A stretch of 41,906 nucleotides of DNA from Pseudomonas sp. ACN8. GTDB taxonomy: Bacteria > Pseudomonadota > Gammaproteobacteria > Pseudomonadales > Pseudomonadaceae. Under the pieces are notes generated by a model. That model was given only the letters and a program-made list of their open reading frames with translations, did not search any database and was not told the DNA's origin. Where the stretch lies: assembly GCF_002303925.1 (NCBI RefSeq), contig NZ_MRCS01000056.1, forward strand, positions 1 through 41,906. Direction: 5' to 3'. Below, piece after piece: positions 1-7,477 of this stretch. Position 1 is the first letter of the stretch. Each line of letters begins with the position of its first letter. The translations under genes and the position numbers were made by a program.

Positions 1-118
1 GGAGTAACTTGTGATGCTGATAATCTGTTGACTAGCAGTCTGACTCCACAAGCACCCACACGAATTGCTTGATTCAGTTGTTAAAGAGCGGTTGGTTAAG
101 ATCTTTCGTCTCAACCGA
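1..118 (-). other. 16S rRNA leader of an rRNA operon running out of the window
   Basis: Read on the minus strand, this stretch matches the remembered leader that precedes 16S rRNA in Pseudomonas, including GTGGGTGCTTGTGGAGTCAG and the AGCATCACAAGTTACTCC end. The mature 16S gene should begin shortly beyond base 1 and so is not in the window. A boxA and three tandem rrn-type promoters lie just upstream, which supports the reading. The exact transcript start is an inference from the nearest promoter. Confidence 0.8.
79..90 (-). promoter_or_regulatory. boxA antitermination site of the rRNA operon
   Basis: The minus strand reads CGCTCTTTAACA, one base from the E. coli rrn boxA (TGCTCTTTAACA) where NusB-S10 load the antitermination complex. 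It lies in the leader, downstream of the last rrn promoter and upstream of 16S, where a boxA is expected. Confidence 0.8.
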
Positions 119-125
119 GGCGCGC

Positions 126-153
126 ATTCTACAGCAGCCTCATTTGCTGTCAA
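126..153 (-). promoter_or_regulatory. rrn promoter, proximal of three
   Basis: The minus strand has TTGACA (148-153), a 16-base spacer and TAGAAT (126-131), followed by a GC-rich discriminator (GCGCGCC) typical of stringently controlled rRNA promoters. An AT-rich tract (about 154-175) lies just upstream where an UP element would sit. Confidence 0.85.
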
Positions 154-245
154 GTGATTATTTTTTGAAGCTTTCAAAGTTTCGCTTGGAAATCTTTAAC
201 AACTTCAACCACTTGCGCTTCAGATCTCTCATCAGCGGGAGGCGA

Positions 246-273
246 ATTCTACAGCGTTACACGCTGCTGTCAA
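246..273 (-). promoter_or_regulatory. rrn promoter, middle of three
   Basis: TTGACA (268-273), a 16-base spacer and TAGAAT (246-251) on the minus strand, then TCGCCTCCC as a GC-rich discriminator. Geometry and flanks match the proximal promoter. Confidence 0.82.
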
Positions 274-391
274 CACCTCTTTTTCAACTCCCTTTCGGCT
301 TCGATGAACTGAAGCAACCTGCTGCCGAAAACTGCGTAACTCATTGTTTACCAAGGAGTTTTCCGTTTCGACTGCGCCGGAAGTGGGGCGA

Positions 392-419
392 ATTATAGAC
401 ACTTGTAATCTGCCGTCAA
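392..419 (-). promoter_or_regulatory. rrn promoter, distal of three
   Basis: TTGACG (414-419), a 16-base spacer and a perfect TATAAT (392-397) on the minus strand, followed by TCGCCCC. This is the third promoter with the same short spacer and GC-rich discriminator. Confidence 0.8.
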
Positions 420-561
420 GCACTGATTCAGGCTTTCTATCAACAAGCTGCAAAAAACAGCAAAGCGCCCCAATGGACGCCTGTATAGAAGGACCAGAAC
501 GCCCCTCTATATAGAAGAGCTTCCTCATAGGCAGCCACAGCCCATGTCATAGCCAAAAAAC

Positions 562-590
562 AAAAAAGCACCCAAGGTGCTTTTTTGTTA
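562..590. terminator. Bidirectional Rho-independent terminator after ycaO
   Basis: A perfect 11-bp inverted repeat (AAAAAAGCACC / GGTGCTTTTTT, loop CAA) has an A/T run on each side, so it can terminate in both directions. It lies 7 bases beyond the stop of the minus-strand OsmC-YcaO gene and separates that gene from the rRNA promoters. Confidence 0.88.
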
Positions 591-596
591 TCGCTA

Positions 597-2801
597 TCAG
601 CTAGACAAGGCCACCACCCTCGCCCGCGCCGTGTGCAGCTTTTTATAGCTGTCGATCAGGCGAAGGTGTCTGTCGAGACCTTCCAGTTTCATGCTCGTCG
701 GCGTCAGACCATAGAAACGTACGCTGCCATCCACGGACCCTATCGCCGCGTCCATCCGCTCGTTGCCGAACATCCGGCGGAAGTTGACCTCGTAGTCGCT
801 CAGTTCCAGATCATCGTCCAGCTGCATTTCCAGCACGACGTTCACGGCTTGATAAAACAAGCCACGTTCGACGGTGTTGTCGTTGTATTGCAAGAAGGCT
901 TCCACCAGATCCTTGGCCTGGTCAAACTTCTGCAAGGCGAGATAAATCAGCAACCTCAGCTCCAGGATCGTCAACTTGCCCCAGGGCGTGTTGTCGTCGA
1001 ACTCGATGCCGATCAAGGTGGTGATGTCGGTGTAATCATCCAGCTCGCTGTTTTCCAGACCCTTGGCCAGCGTTCTCAGGCCGACCTTGCTCAGGCTGTG
1101 CAGGTTCAGGATATCGGCGCGGAACTGCAGCGCTTTGTTGGTGTTATCCCAGATCAAATCTTCTACCGGATAAATTTCCGAGTAATCCGGCACCAGAATG
1201 CGGCAGGCCTTGGCGCCGATGTGCTCATAGACCGCCATGTACACTTCTTTGCCCATGTCTTCGAGAATGCCGAACAAGGTCGCGGCCTCTTCGGCATTGG
1301 AGTTTTCTCCGTGACCGGAGAAATCCCACTCAACGAATTCGAAATCCGGCTTGGCACTGAAGAAGCGCCACGAGACCACACCGCTGGAATCGATAAAGTG
1401 CTCGACGAAATTGTTCGGTTCAGTCACCGCCTGACCTTCGAAGGTCGGCTGAGGCAGATCGTTCAGGCCTTCGAAACTGCGGCCTTGCAGCAGTTCCGTC
1501 AGGCTGCGCTCCAGCGCCACTTCCAGGCTTGGGTGCGCGCCGAACGAGGCAAACACGCCACCGGTACGCGGGTTCATCAAGGTCACGCACATCACCGGGA
1601 ACTCCCCGCCCAGCGATGCATCCTTGACCAGCACCGGGAAGCCCTGCTCTTCCAGGGCCTGGATACCCGCCAGAATGCCCGGGTATTTCGCCAGCACTTG
1701 CTGCGGCACATCCGGCAGGGCCATTTCGCCTTCGAGGATTTCGCGCTTGACCGCGCGCTCGAAGATCTCCGACAGGCACTGCACCTGGGCTTCGGCCAGC
1801 GTGTTGCCAGCGCTCATGCCATTGCTCAGGAACAGGTTTTCGATCAGGTTGGACGGGAAGTACACCACCTCATTGTCCGACTGGCGCACAAACGGCAGTG
1901 AGCAAATGCCCCGTTGGGTGTTGCCAGAGTTAGTGTCGTACAGATGCGAGCCACGCAACTCGCCATCCCGGTCGTAAACCTTCAGGCAGTACTCGTCGAG
2001 GATTTCACTCGGCAGTTCGTCCTTCGGGCCCGGCTTGAACCAGCGCTCGTCCGGGTAATGCACAAACGCAGCGTTGGCGATGTCCTCGCCCCAGAACTGA
2101 TCGTTGTAGAAGAAGTTGCAGTTGAGCCGCTCGATAAACTCGCCCAGAGCCGATGCCAGCGCACCCTCCTTGGTCGCGCCCTTGCCGTTGGTAAAACACA
2201 TCGGCGAGTGCGCATCGCGGATGTGCAGCGACCACACATTGGGCACGATATTGCGCCACGAAGCGATTTCAATCTTCATGCCCAGGTCGGCCAGAATGCC
2301 CGACATGTTGGCGATGGTTTGTTCCAGCGGCAGGTCCTTGCCCACAATGCAGGTGCCCGCTTCGCCAGTCGAGTGCGGCATCAGCAACGCCTGGGCATCG
2401 GCGTCGAGGTTTTCGACCTCTTCAATCACGAACTCAGGCCCGGTTTGCACCACCTTCTTTACCGTGCAACGGTCGATGGAGCGCAAGATCCCCTGACGAT
2501 CCTTGGCGGAGATGTCCGCCGGCAATTCGACCTGAATCTTGAAAATCTGGTTGTAGCGGTTTTCCGGATCAACAATGTTGTTCTGCGACAGGCGGATATT
2601 TTCGGTGGGGATATTGCGGGTTTCGCAATACAACTTCACGAAGTACGCCGCGCACAATGCCGACGAAGCCAGGAAGTAATCGAACGGCCCCGGTGCCGAG
2701 CCATCGCCCTTGTAGCGAATGGGTTGATCGGCAATCACCGTGAAGTCGTCGAACTTGGCCTCAAGTCGAAGGTTGTCGAGAAAGTTGACCTTGATTTCCA
2801 T
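597..2801 (-). CDS. ycaO: OsmC domain / YcaO domain fusion protein
   Basis: A 734-residue cytoplasmic protein with three parts. Residues 1-130 are an OsmC/Ohr-like domain with the two Cys of that fold (C50 in SSALC, C112 in DRCTVKK). About 190-560 is a YcaO ATP-binding domain, with the acidic helices GEFIER (E221, E224) and AEAQVQCLSEIFER (E337, E345, E348). The C-terminal 170 residues look helical, like the TPR-type tail of E. coli YcaO. E. coli YcaO (about 586 aa) assists RimO in beta-methylthiolation of ribosomal protein S12 and lacks the OsmC part; the fused form is the one usual in Pseudomonas. There is no C-terminal PxPxP and no neighbouring peptide or dehydrogenase gene, so an azoline-peptide cyclodehydratase role is unlikely. 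The start ATG has a weak GGTAAG upstream. The gene is followed by a strong terminator. Confidence 0.85.
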   Translation of the reverse strand: MEIKVNFLDNLRLEAKFDDFTVIADQPIRYKGDGSAPGPFDYFLASSALCAAYFVKLYCETRNIPTENIRLSQNNIVDPENRYNQIFKIQVELPADISAKDRQGILRSIDRCTVKKVVQTGPEFVIEEVENLDADAQALLMPHSTGEAGTCIVGKDLPLEQTIANMSGILADLGMKIEIASWRNIVPNVWSLHIRDAHSPMCFTNGKGATKEGALASALGEFIERLNCNFFYNDQFWGEDIANAAFVHYPDERWFKPGPKDELPSEILDEYCLKVYDRDGELRGSHLYDTNSGNTQRGICSLPFVRQSDNEVVYFPSNLIENLFLSNGMSAGNTLAEAQVQCLSEIFERAVKREILEGEMALPDVPQQVLAKYPGILAGIQALEEQGFPVLVKDASLGGEFPVMCVTLMNPRTGGVFASFGAHPSLEVALERSLTELLQGRSFEGLNDLPQPTFEGQAVTEPNNFVEHFIDSSGVVSWRFFSAKPDFEFVEWDFSGHGENSNAEEAATLFGILEDMGKEVYMAVYEHIGAKACRILVPDYSEIYPVEDLIWDNTNKALQFRADILNLHSLSKVGLRTLAKGLENSELDDYTDITTLIGIEFDDNTPWGKLTILELRLLIYLALQKFDQAKDLVEAFLQYNDNTVERGLFYQAVNVVLEMQLDDDLELSDYEVNFRRMFGNERMDAAIGSVDGSVRFYGLTPTSMKLEGLDRHLRLIDSYKKLHTARARVVALSS

Positions 2802-2841
2802 GCGTGCTTACCAGAATAACGAGCTATACAATTTGGCCGCC

Positions 2842-2871
2842 ATTATCCGGTTTTTCAGCACAGACCGTTAA
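2842..2871 (-). promoter_or_regulatory. Possible sigma-70 promoter of the ycaO gene
   Basis: TTAACG (2866-2871), an 18-base spacer and GATAAT (2842-2847) on the minus strand, about 40 bases before the ycaO start. The -35 match is poor and the spacer is one base long, so this is only a candidate. Confidence 0.35.
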
Positions 2872-2878
2872 CTTTCCA

Positions 2879-3757
2879 CTATTTTTCGACCAACACCACC
2901 CCGCGCTCCTCAAGCAAGCGCACAAACATAGTCAGGCTCTGCGACACCGTCCCCCTGCGCCACACCAGCCAGGTGCGTAAATAGCGGAACGACTCCGACA
3001 ACGGCCAGACGCTGACCGTCGTGCAACCAGGCATGCTTTCGAGCATGCTGCGGGGCATCAGCGCCAGACCGGCACCGGCGCTGACGCAGGCCAGCATGCC
3101 GTGATAGGACTCCATTTCGAAAATCTTGCCGGGCACCGCCGCGCCATTGGCGAACCAGCTTTCGAAGTGGTGGCGATAAGAGCAGTTGGAGCGGAAGGCA
3201 TAGATGTTTTCGCCATTCACATCCTTGGCCCGATGAATCGGCTCATGGTTGAGCGGTGCGATCAGGACCATTTCCTCTTCGAAAGCCGGCACGCCCTCCA
3301 GCGCCGGATGCAGCACCGGACCATCGACAAATGCAGCGGCCAGTCGCCCCGACAGCACGCCATCGATCATGGTCCCGGAGGGGCCGGTGGACAGGTCCAG
3401 TTCGACCTTGGCGTGCTTCTGGTTATAGGCGGCCAATAGCTCTGGAATACGTACCGCCGCAGTACTTTCCAGCGAGCCCAGGGCGAAGGCCCCCTGCGGT
3501 TCTTCACCCGCCACTGTCGCGCGCGCCTCCTGAACCAGGTCGAGAATACGACGAGCGTAATCCAGAAAACTCCATCCGGCCGGCGACAGGCGCAGGCGAC
3601 TCTTCTCGCGGATAAACAGGTCCACACCCAGATCCAACTCAAGCTGCTTGATTCTGGTGGTGAGATTCGATGGCACCCGGTGGATATGCTGGGCAGCCAC
3701 GCTGATGCTGCCGTGCTCGGCGACAGCCTTGAAAATTTCGAGCTGAACCAGATCCAA
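2879..3757 (-). CDS. ptrR: LysR-family regulator PtrR (YneJ type)
   Basis: A 292-residue LysR-type DNA-binding regulator. The N-terminal helix-turn-helix reads GSISVAAQHIHRVPSNLTTR, and the central effector domain carries STGPSGTMIDGVL and AFRSNCSYRHHFESWF. These are close, as remembered, to E. coli PtrR/YneJ, which controls the neighbouring semialdehyde dehydrogenase gene during putrescine use. The start taken is TTG at 3757 (residues begin DLVQLEIF), with GGAG seven bases upstream; the frame also opens at a TTG at 3769, but this has no ribosome site. The gene diverges from sad with 100 bases between them, the usual arrangement for a LysR protein and its target. The inducer is probably a putrescine/GABA-route intermediate (inference). 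Confidence 0.85.
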   Translation of the reverse strand: MDLVQLEIFKAVAEHGSISVAAQHIHRVPSNLTTRIKQLELDLGVDLFIREKSRLRLSPAGWSFLDYARRILDLVQEARATVAGEEPQGAFALGSLESTAAVRIPELLAAYNQKHAKVELDLSTGPSGTMIDGVLSGRLAAAFVDGPVLHPALEGVPAFEEEMVLIAPLNHEPIHRAKDVNGENIYAFRSNCSYRHHFESWFANGAAVPGKIFEMESYHGMLACVSAGAGLALMPRSMLESMPGCTTVSVWPLSESFRYLRTWLVWRRGTVSQSLTMFVRLLEERGVVLVEK

Positions 3758-3768
3758 GTCATTCTCCA

Positions 3769-3780
3769 AACGTGAACGTT
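3769..3780. promoter_or_regulatory. Short inverted repeat between ptrR and sad, possible operator
   Basis: AACGT-GA-ACGTT, a perfect 5-bp repeat in the 100-base divergent interval. A LysR protein would be expected to bind here, but the arms are short and the site overlaps the 5' end of the ptrR message, so the assignment is tentative. Confidence 0.3.
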
Positions 3781-3857
3781 ACGCTCAGTATTATTCAGTT
3801 TCCAGAAAACATACAGCCCCATACCCTGAGCACATTCCTACCTCGCAGGACGGTGCC

Positions 3858-5249
3858 ATGACCCACGTACCCAGCCTTACCCATGCCATTTCGATCAACC
3901 CGACCACGGGCGAGCAGATCGGCCATTACCCTTTCGAATCCGATTCGGTATTACAGGCCGCGCTGACGCGGGCCGCTGCCGGGTTTCGCGCCTGGCGCAG
4001 CAAACCGGTTGAACTGCGCGCGCAGCTTTTGATCAACCTCGGCCAGGCCTTGCGCAACAATGCAGAGGCCATGGCGAACATGATCACCCTGGAAATGGGC
4101 AAGCCGATTGCTCAGGCCCGCGGCGAAATTGAAAAATGCGCGCAGCTCTGCGAGTGGTACGCCGAACACGGCCCTGCCATGCTGAACCCGGAGCCAACCC
4201 AGGTGGAAGGCGGCAAGGCACACATTGAATATCGCCCCCTCGGCCCGATCCTCGCCGTGATGCCGTGGAACTTCCCCATCTGGCAAGTCCTGCGCGGCGC
4301 GGTCCCGACATTGCTCGCCGGTAATACCTTCGTGCTCAAGCACGCGCCCAACGTCATGGGCAGCGCCTACCTGCTGCTGGAGGCCTTCAAGCAAGCGGAC
4401 TTCCCTGAAGGAGTTTTCGAGGTCATCAACGTCACCCCGGAAGGTGTATCCAGGGCGATCGCCGATCCACGCATCGCGGCCGTCACCCTCACCGGTAGCG
4501 TGCGTGCGGGCATGGCCATCGGTGCTCAGGCCGGAGCCGCACTGAAGAAATGTGTATTGGAGCTGGGTGGCTCCGACCCCTTTATCGTGCTCGACGACGC
4601 GGACCTCGATGAGGCTGTGAAAGCCGCCGTGATCGGACGTTATCAAAACACCGGGCAAGTCTGCGCCGCTGCCAAACGCCTGATTATCGAGCAAGGCGTT
4701 GTCGAGGAGTTTACCCGCAAGTTCGTCGAAGCCACCCAACAACTGGTCGTCGGTGATCCGCGGGCTACCACCACCTATATCGGCCCGATGGCTCGCTTCG
4801 ATCTGCGCGACGAACTGGATCAACAGGTGCGAGCCACACTGGAAGAAGGCGCGACCTTGCTGCTGGGTGGAAACAAGACGGAAGGCCCTGGCAACTACTA
4901 TGAGCCCACCGTACTCGGCGACGTGACCGATCAGATGACTTCATTCAAGCAGGAATTGTTTGGCCCTGTGGCCTCAATCATCACAGCCCGAGACGCCGCC
5001 CATGCGCTGGAACTGGCCAATGACAGCGAGTTCGGCCTCACCGCCACCCTCTACACGCGCAATGCCGAACTTGCCCGGCAGATGGCAGGCGAACTTGAAA
5101 CCGGCGGCGTGTTCATCAACGGCTATAGCGCCAGCGATCCGCGTGTCAGTTTTGGTGGCGTGAAGAAGAGCGGCTTTGGCCGGGAGCTCTCGCACTTCGG
5201 GGTACGCGAATTCTGTAATGCACAGACGGTTTGGCTGGATCGGCGTTAA
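3858..5249 (+). CDS. sad: NAD(P)-dependent succinate-semialdehyde dehydrogenase
   Basis: A 463-residue soluble aldehyde dehydrogenase, the length of E. coli Sad (YneI). It would oxidise succinate semialdehyde to succinate at the end of the putrescine-GABA route. The catalytic set is complete: Asn138 in MPWNFPIW, general-base Glu235 in LELGGSDPF, nucleophile Cys269 in NTGQVCAAAKR. The start ATG follows AGGACGG in the leader. The divergent partner ptrR and the Sad-like length and motifs favour this substrate over other semialdehydes. A Rho-independent terminator sits 60 bases after the stop, so the gene is probably transcribed alone. Confidence 0.87.
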   Translation: MTHVPSLTHAISINPTTGEQIGHYPFESDSVLQAALTRAAAGFRAWRSKPVELRAQLLINLGQALRNNAEAMANMITLEMGKPIAQARGEIEKCAQLCEWYAEHGPAMLNPEPTQVEGGKAHIEYRPLGPILAVMPWNFPIWQVLRGAVPTLLAGNTFVLKHAPNVMGSAYLLLEAFKQADFPEGVFEVINVTPEGVSRAIADPRIAAVTLTGSVRAGMAIGAQAGAALKKCVLELGGSDPFIVLDDADLDEAVKAAVIGRYQNTGQVCAAAKRLIIEQGVVEEFTRKFVEATQQLVVGDPRATTTYIGPMARFDLRDELDQQVRATLEEGATLLLGGNKTEGPGNYYEPTVLGDVTDQMTSFKQELFGPVASIITARDAAHALELANDSEFGLTATLYTRNAELARQMAGELETGGVFINGYSASDPRVSFGGVKKSGFGRELSHFGVREFCNAQTVWLDRR

Positions 5250-5310
5250 GGGAGCGTAGTGCTCCGAACTGGCTCAACTTGCCGACTGTTTCTCTGGAGC
5301 TCAGAAGTAA

Positions 5311-5340
5311 AGAACCCGGCTCGGTGGCCGGGTTCTGTTT
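5311..5340 (+). terminator. Rho-independent terminator after sad
   Basis: A 10-bp perfect stem AGAACCCGGC / GCCGGGTTCT with loop TCGGTG, followed by GTTTT. It lies between sad and the convergent small gene at 5341-5556 and may also serve the latter weakly, because AAAAC lies on its other side. Confidence 0.85.
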
Positions 5341-5556
5341 TCATTCTTGAATGGGAAGGTCAGCTCGCAGTTCCTGCATGGTGAGCAATCCCAGCTTTCT
5401 GGGATTGCCACACATCCAGCAGGAACATACCTTCCCATGGTTTGCAAAAAGACCTGCGTTTTTCTCGCTGGTTGACCAGCATTCATACGCCTTTTGCTTT
5501 AAATAGAAGCGAGCCTTTATGCGGCGCGTATCGTGTCGTCGTTGAGCTCTAGACAT
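5341..5556 (-). CDS. Small Cys-rich CGNPR-motif protein of unknown function
   Basis: A 71-residue basic protein. The N-terminus is rich in Arg, His and Lys (MSRAQRRHDTRRIKARF). The middle carries CSCWMCGNPRK, a compact C-x-C-x-x-C cluster that probably binds a metal. The tail has MQELRAD. I recognise the C(S)CxMC.NPRK signature from many unnamed small proteobacterial proteins, but no function is known to me. The start is well supported: AGGAG lies seven bases before the ATG. The 5' leader folds strongly (separate entry). A nucleic-acid-binding role would fit the charge but is only a guess. Confidence 0.75.
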   Translation of the reverse strand: MSRAQRRHDTRRIKARFYLKQKAYECWSTSEKNAGLFANHGKVCSCWMCGNPRKLGLLTMQELRADLPIQE

Positions 5557-5569
5557 GGTTTTCTCCTAA

Positions 5570-5620
5570 GCCGAATGCGGCGAAGCCCCGGCAGATTTCT
5601 CTGGCGAGGCTTTGTTCGGC
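5570..5620 (-). promoter_or_regulatory. Foldable 5' leader next to the ribosome site of the CGNPR gene
   Basis: In the minus-strand message, GCCGAA (5620-5615) can pair with TTCGGC (5575-5570), AAGCC with GGCTT inside it, and CAGA-GAAA-TCTG forms an apical stem with a GNRA-type loop. The 3' foot of the outer helix lies directly before the TTAGGAG ribosome site, so folding could influence translation. No known riboswitch class is recognised. Confidence 0.45.
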
Positions 5621-5993
5621 TCATTCCTAAATACATAGAAATGACAGGATTAAATTAATTTCGCTCTTCCACTCATTGATGTCAACAGGCATTCACGCGA
5701 CCCGCTCGATCCATAATCCTCGGCTTCCAGAATCCCCCCGGCGTGCGTTTGCGCATCGTAGTCAAAAGCTTAGACCAACCCGAAAAATCACTCACTCATC
5801 TGTCGCATCCGATCACGGTGAAGCCATGATTATCGCCATCGCAACGCCCAATGACCAACCGCCCCTCGTTGGAACGCCTCCCAGTCGGGTTGTCTTGTTG
5901 TCATTGTTATCTCTGTAACTTAAAATAATGGCGGATTGCCCGTATCGTTGAGGCCCACTCGTTACCACCGATTTGATCTTACAGGGACGAACA
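5621..5993. other. Intergenic stretch with no gene seen
   Basis: About 370 bases between the CGNPR gene leader and the next small plus-strand gene. Short open frames exist on both strands, but none has a ribosome site or protein-like composition. The last part must hold the promoter of the gene at 5994; I see no clear -35/-10 pair. Confidence 0.5.
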
Positions 5994-6200
5994 ATGCATA
6001 AGTACACATTAAGCTATGAACACATCAACACACCAAAAACCAAAATCGGCCAGGCGCCTGAGCGAATAGATGCCCATGAGTTGCTGCTGGAAGTGCTGGG
6101 AGTGGGCGGTAAAGACGGCCCAATAATCTTCGGGACAAAGTCGCTGCAGGAATCGCTCGAGCTCATGAAATTCAAAAACGTCCGAGTTACCTGGTTGTAG
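5994..6200 (+). CDS. Small hypothetical protein, 68 aa
   Basis: An unrecognised small soluble protein beginning MHKYTLSYEHINTPKTK and ending KNVRVTWL. It has no signal peptide, membrane segment or Cys, and mixes charged and hydrophobic residues like a small folded domain. The ATG at 5994 is preferred over an upstream in-frame TTG at 5973 because CAGGGACG lies just before it. Its 3' end overlaps by a few bases the 3' end of the proteasome-like remnant on the other strand. Confidence 0.5.
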   Translation: MHKYTLSYEHINTPKTKIGQAPERIDAHELLLEVLGVGGKDGPIIFGTKSLQESLELMKFKNVRVTWL

Positions 6201-6600
6201 GATGATCCGCCACGAAGAGCTTCCGAACCACGCCGCCAGTTGAAATATTCCCCCGCTTCGCCATCTCGACTGACTCAGCCGCGGTGGCGCCCATATCCAT
6301 CGCGGTCATCGCGTGATCCGAACCGCTACCAATGACGTACGGCCTTTCGAGCCAGGTTGGCGTTTTGCAAAGGCCATCCGTCTCGCTGTACGCGGCATAG
6401 CAAAGTTTCTCGCCGTCGAACGCCCAGCCTGCAATGGCGCAGATCGCACCGGGCATGAGAAGCGTGCCGGTCATAACACACAGATTGCCCATGTCTATAT
6501 CCTCGTAGCAGGTCGCGACACTTGCCACTCGGCGATCAACACCAGGAACGCGCCTACACTGAGATGTACAACGATTGAGAGGACATGGGGCTCCACTCAT
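6187..6600 (-). pseudogene. Truncated proteasome-like (Ntn-hydrolase) remnant
   Basis: The C-terminal 100 residues (from about 6492) read like the end of the proteasome/HslV-like proteins found on phages, plasmids and some Pseudomonas chromosomes: AIAGWAFDGEKLCYAAYS, then GSGSDHAMTAMDMGATAAES and STGG near the end. The first half, where the N-terminal nucleophile Thr/Ser and Lys should lie, is missing. The residues before 6492 in this frame are Cys/Arg-rich and do not fit the family, and the next plus-strand gene begins in the same place. I read it as a decayed gene, perhaps frameshifted near 6500. It could still be expressed as a short protein. Confidence 0.5.
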
Positions 6601-6940
6601 GCGCACTAGCACCCTTGTGATACTCATCATCAGCTATGCCGTGCTGATGGTGGTTTTTTTCAAGCTAAATGCTCGAAACAATCGACGCCGCAGAGAAAGT
6701 CTTTACGAAGCCTTTGAAACTACAATGCGCGAGCATGGGATCAAGTCATTCGAGATCATCAAGGAAAGTATTTATATCGGTAACAACTTTCGGTCATCAG
6801 AACTGCACCGGATATTGTTAGACGATTCCGGGCACTACTTTCTTTATTTCCAGGCCAGTGGAACACAGCCAGTTTTCATGCCGCTGACCGAAGAGCGAGC
6901 CTTACAAGCTGCACAGGGTGACATGGGAATTCAGGCATAG
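6599..6940 (+). CDS. Small single-pass membrane protein, unknown function
   Basis: A 113-residue protein with an N-terminal hydrophobic helix (TLVILIISYAVLMVVFF), a basic stop-transfer segment (NARNNRRRRES) and a cytoplasmic domain of about 80 residues. By the positive-inside rule the domain is cytoplasmic. The start ATG at 6599 is preceded by GGGG at a good distance; an in-frame TTG at 6575 is less likely. No family is recognised. The gene starts over the decayed end of the proteasome-like remnant on the opposite strand. Confidence 0.6.
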   Translation: MRTSTLVILIISYAVLMVVFFKLNARNNRRRRESLYEAFETTMREHGIKSFEIIKESIYIGNNFRSSELHRILLDDSGHYFLYFQASGTQPVFMPLTEERALQAAQGDMGIQA

Positions 6941-7007
6941 ATCATCGCAACCGCTGATGCTGACCTGTACCAGAGACACATGCAGCCTGCCGATGAGCAG
7001 CGAGTAA

Positions 7008-7289
7008 TCACCGACACCACTGCTTCTCACAAGGTATCCCGTCGTTGTCGCCATCCATTTCCATTCCTGGGCAATTTTGCAAAAAGTTTGTGGCCTCTGC
7101 GCACGAGGTCATCTGCGAGCAATATTTGCGCCCATCGCATTTGACTGGGGCCGAAACAGGCTTTGGCGCAGTCACGAGCGTGGCGGTGATTTGGGGACTC
7201 GATAGCCGAGCTTCAGCCCAGGACTGTAATTGAGGGGAAAACTTCCAAGCCAACAGACCAACAACAAGCACAACCAAAATCAGTTTCAT
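7008..7289 (-). CDS. Excalibur calcium-binding domain protein
   Basis: A 93-residue exported or membrane-anchored protein. Residues 1-16 are a hydrophobic signal or anchor (MKLILVVLVVGLLAW). About 52-92 form the Excalibur domain, with CDGRKYCSQMTSCAEA, four to six Cys in the family spacing and the Ca-binding loop DGDNDGIPCE near the end. The domain is common at the end of bacterial surface and envelope proteins; its cellular role here is unknown. The start ATG follows GGATGGATCAAG. No operon partner lies nearby. Confidence 0.8.
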   Translation of the reverse strand: MKLILVVLVVGLLAWKFSPQLQSWAEARLSSPQITATLVTAPKPVSAPVKCDGRKYCSQMTSCAEATNFLQNCPGMEMDGDNDGIPCEKQWCR

Positions 7290-7477
7290 CTTGATCCATC
7301 CATGATGAGAGACCGTTTGTGTTCACACGTTGCCTGCTTTCAGCGTAACCCAATAATTCACATACAGCCTGCCAGAGAAGCTGCAAACTGCTACGCGGGA
7401 CGGAAGGAAGAAGAAAGGCCGGGATCGCAATGTCCCTCTCCTCTGCCCACTCGGTGTGGGCAGTTTTCCATATCGTT

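Noticed and set aside
190..205. A plus-strand AATCTTTAACAACTT resembling boxA
   Set aside because: Wrong strand for this rRNA operon and between two of its promoters; likely chance or old duplication.
69..528. Open frames on both strands in the rrn promoter region
   Set aside because: They cover three good rRNA promoters and the boxA, have no ribosome sites and show no protein-like composition.
585..1901. Long open frame opposite the OsmC-YcaO gene
   Set aside because: It is an antisense shadow in a high-GC coding region, rich in His, Gln and Arg, with no domain.
5676..5918. Possible 80-aa plus-strand protein
   Set aside because: No ribosome site, and composition like random high-GC translation.
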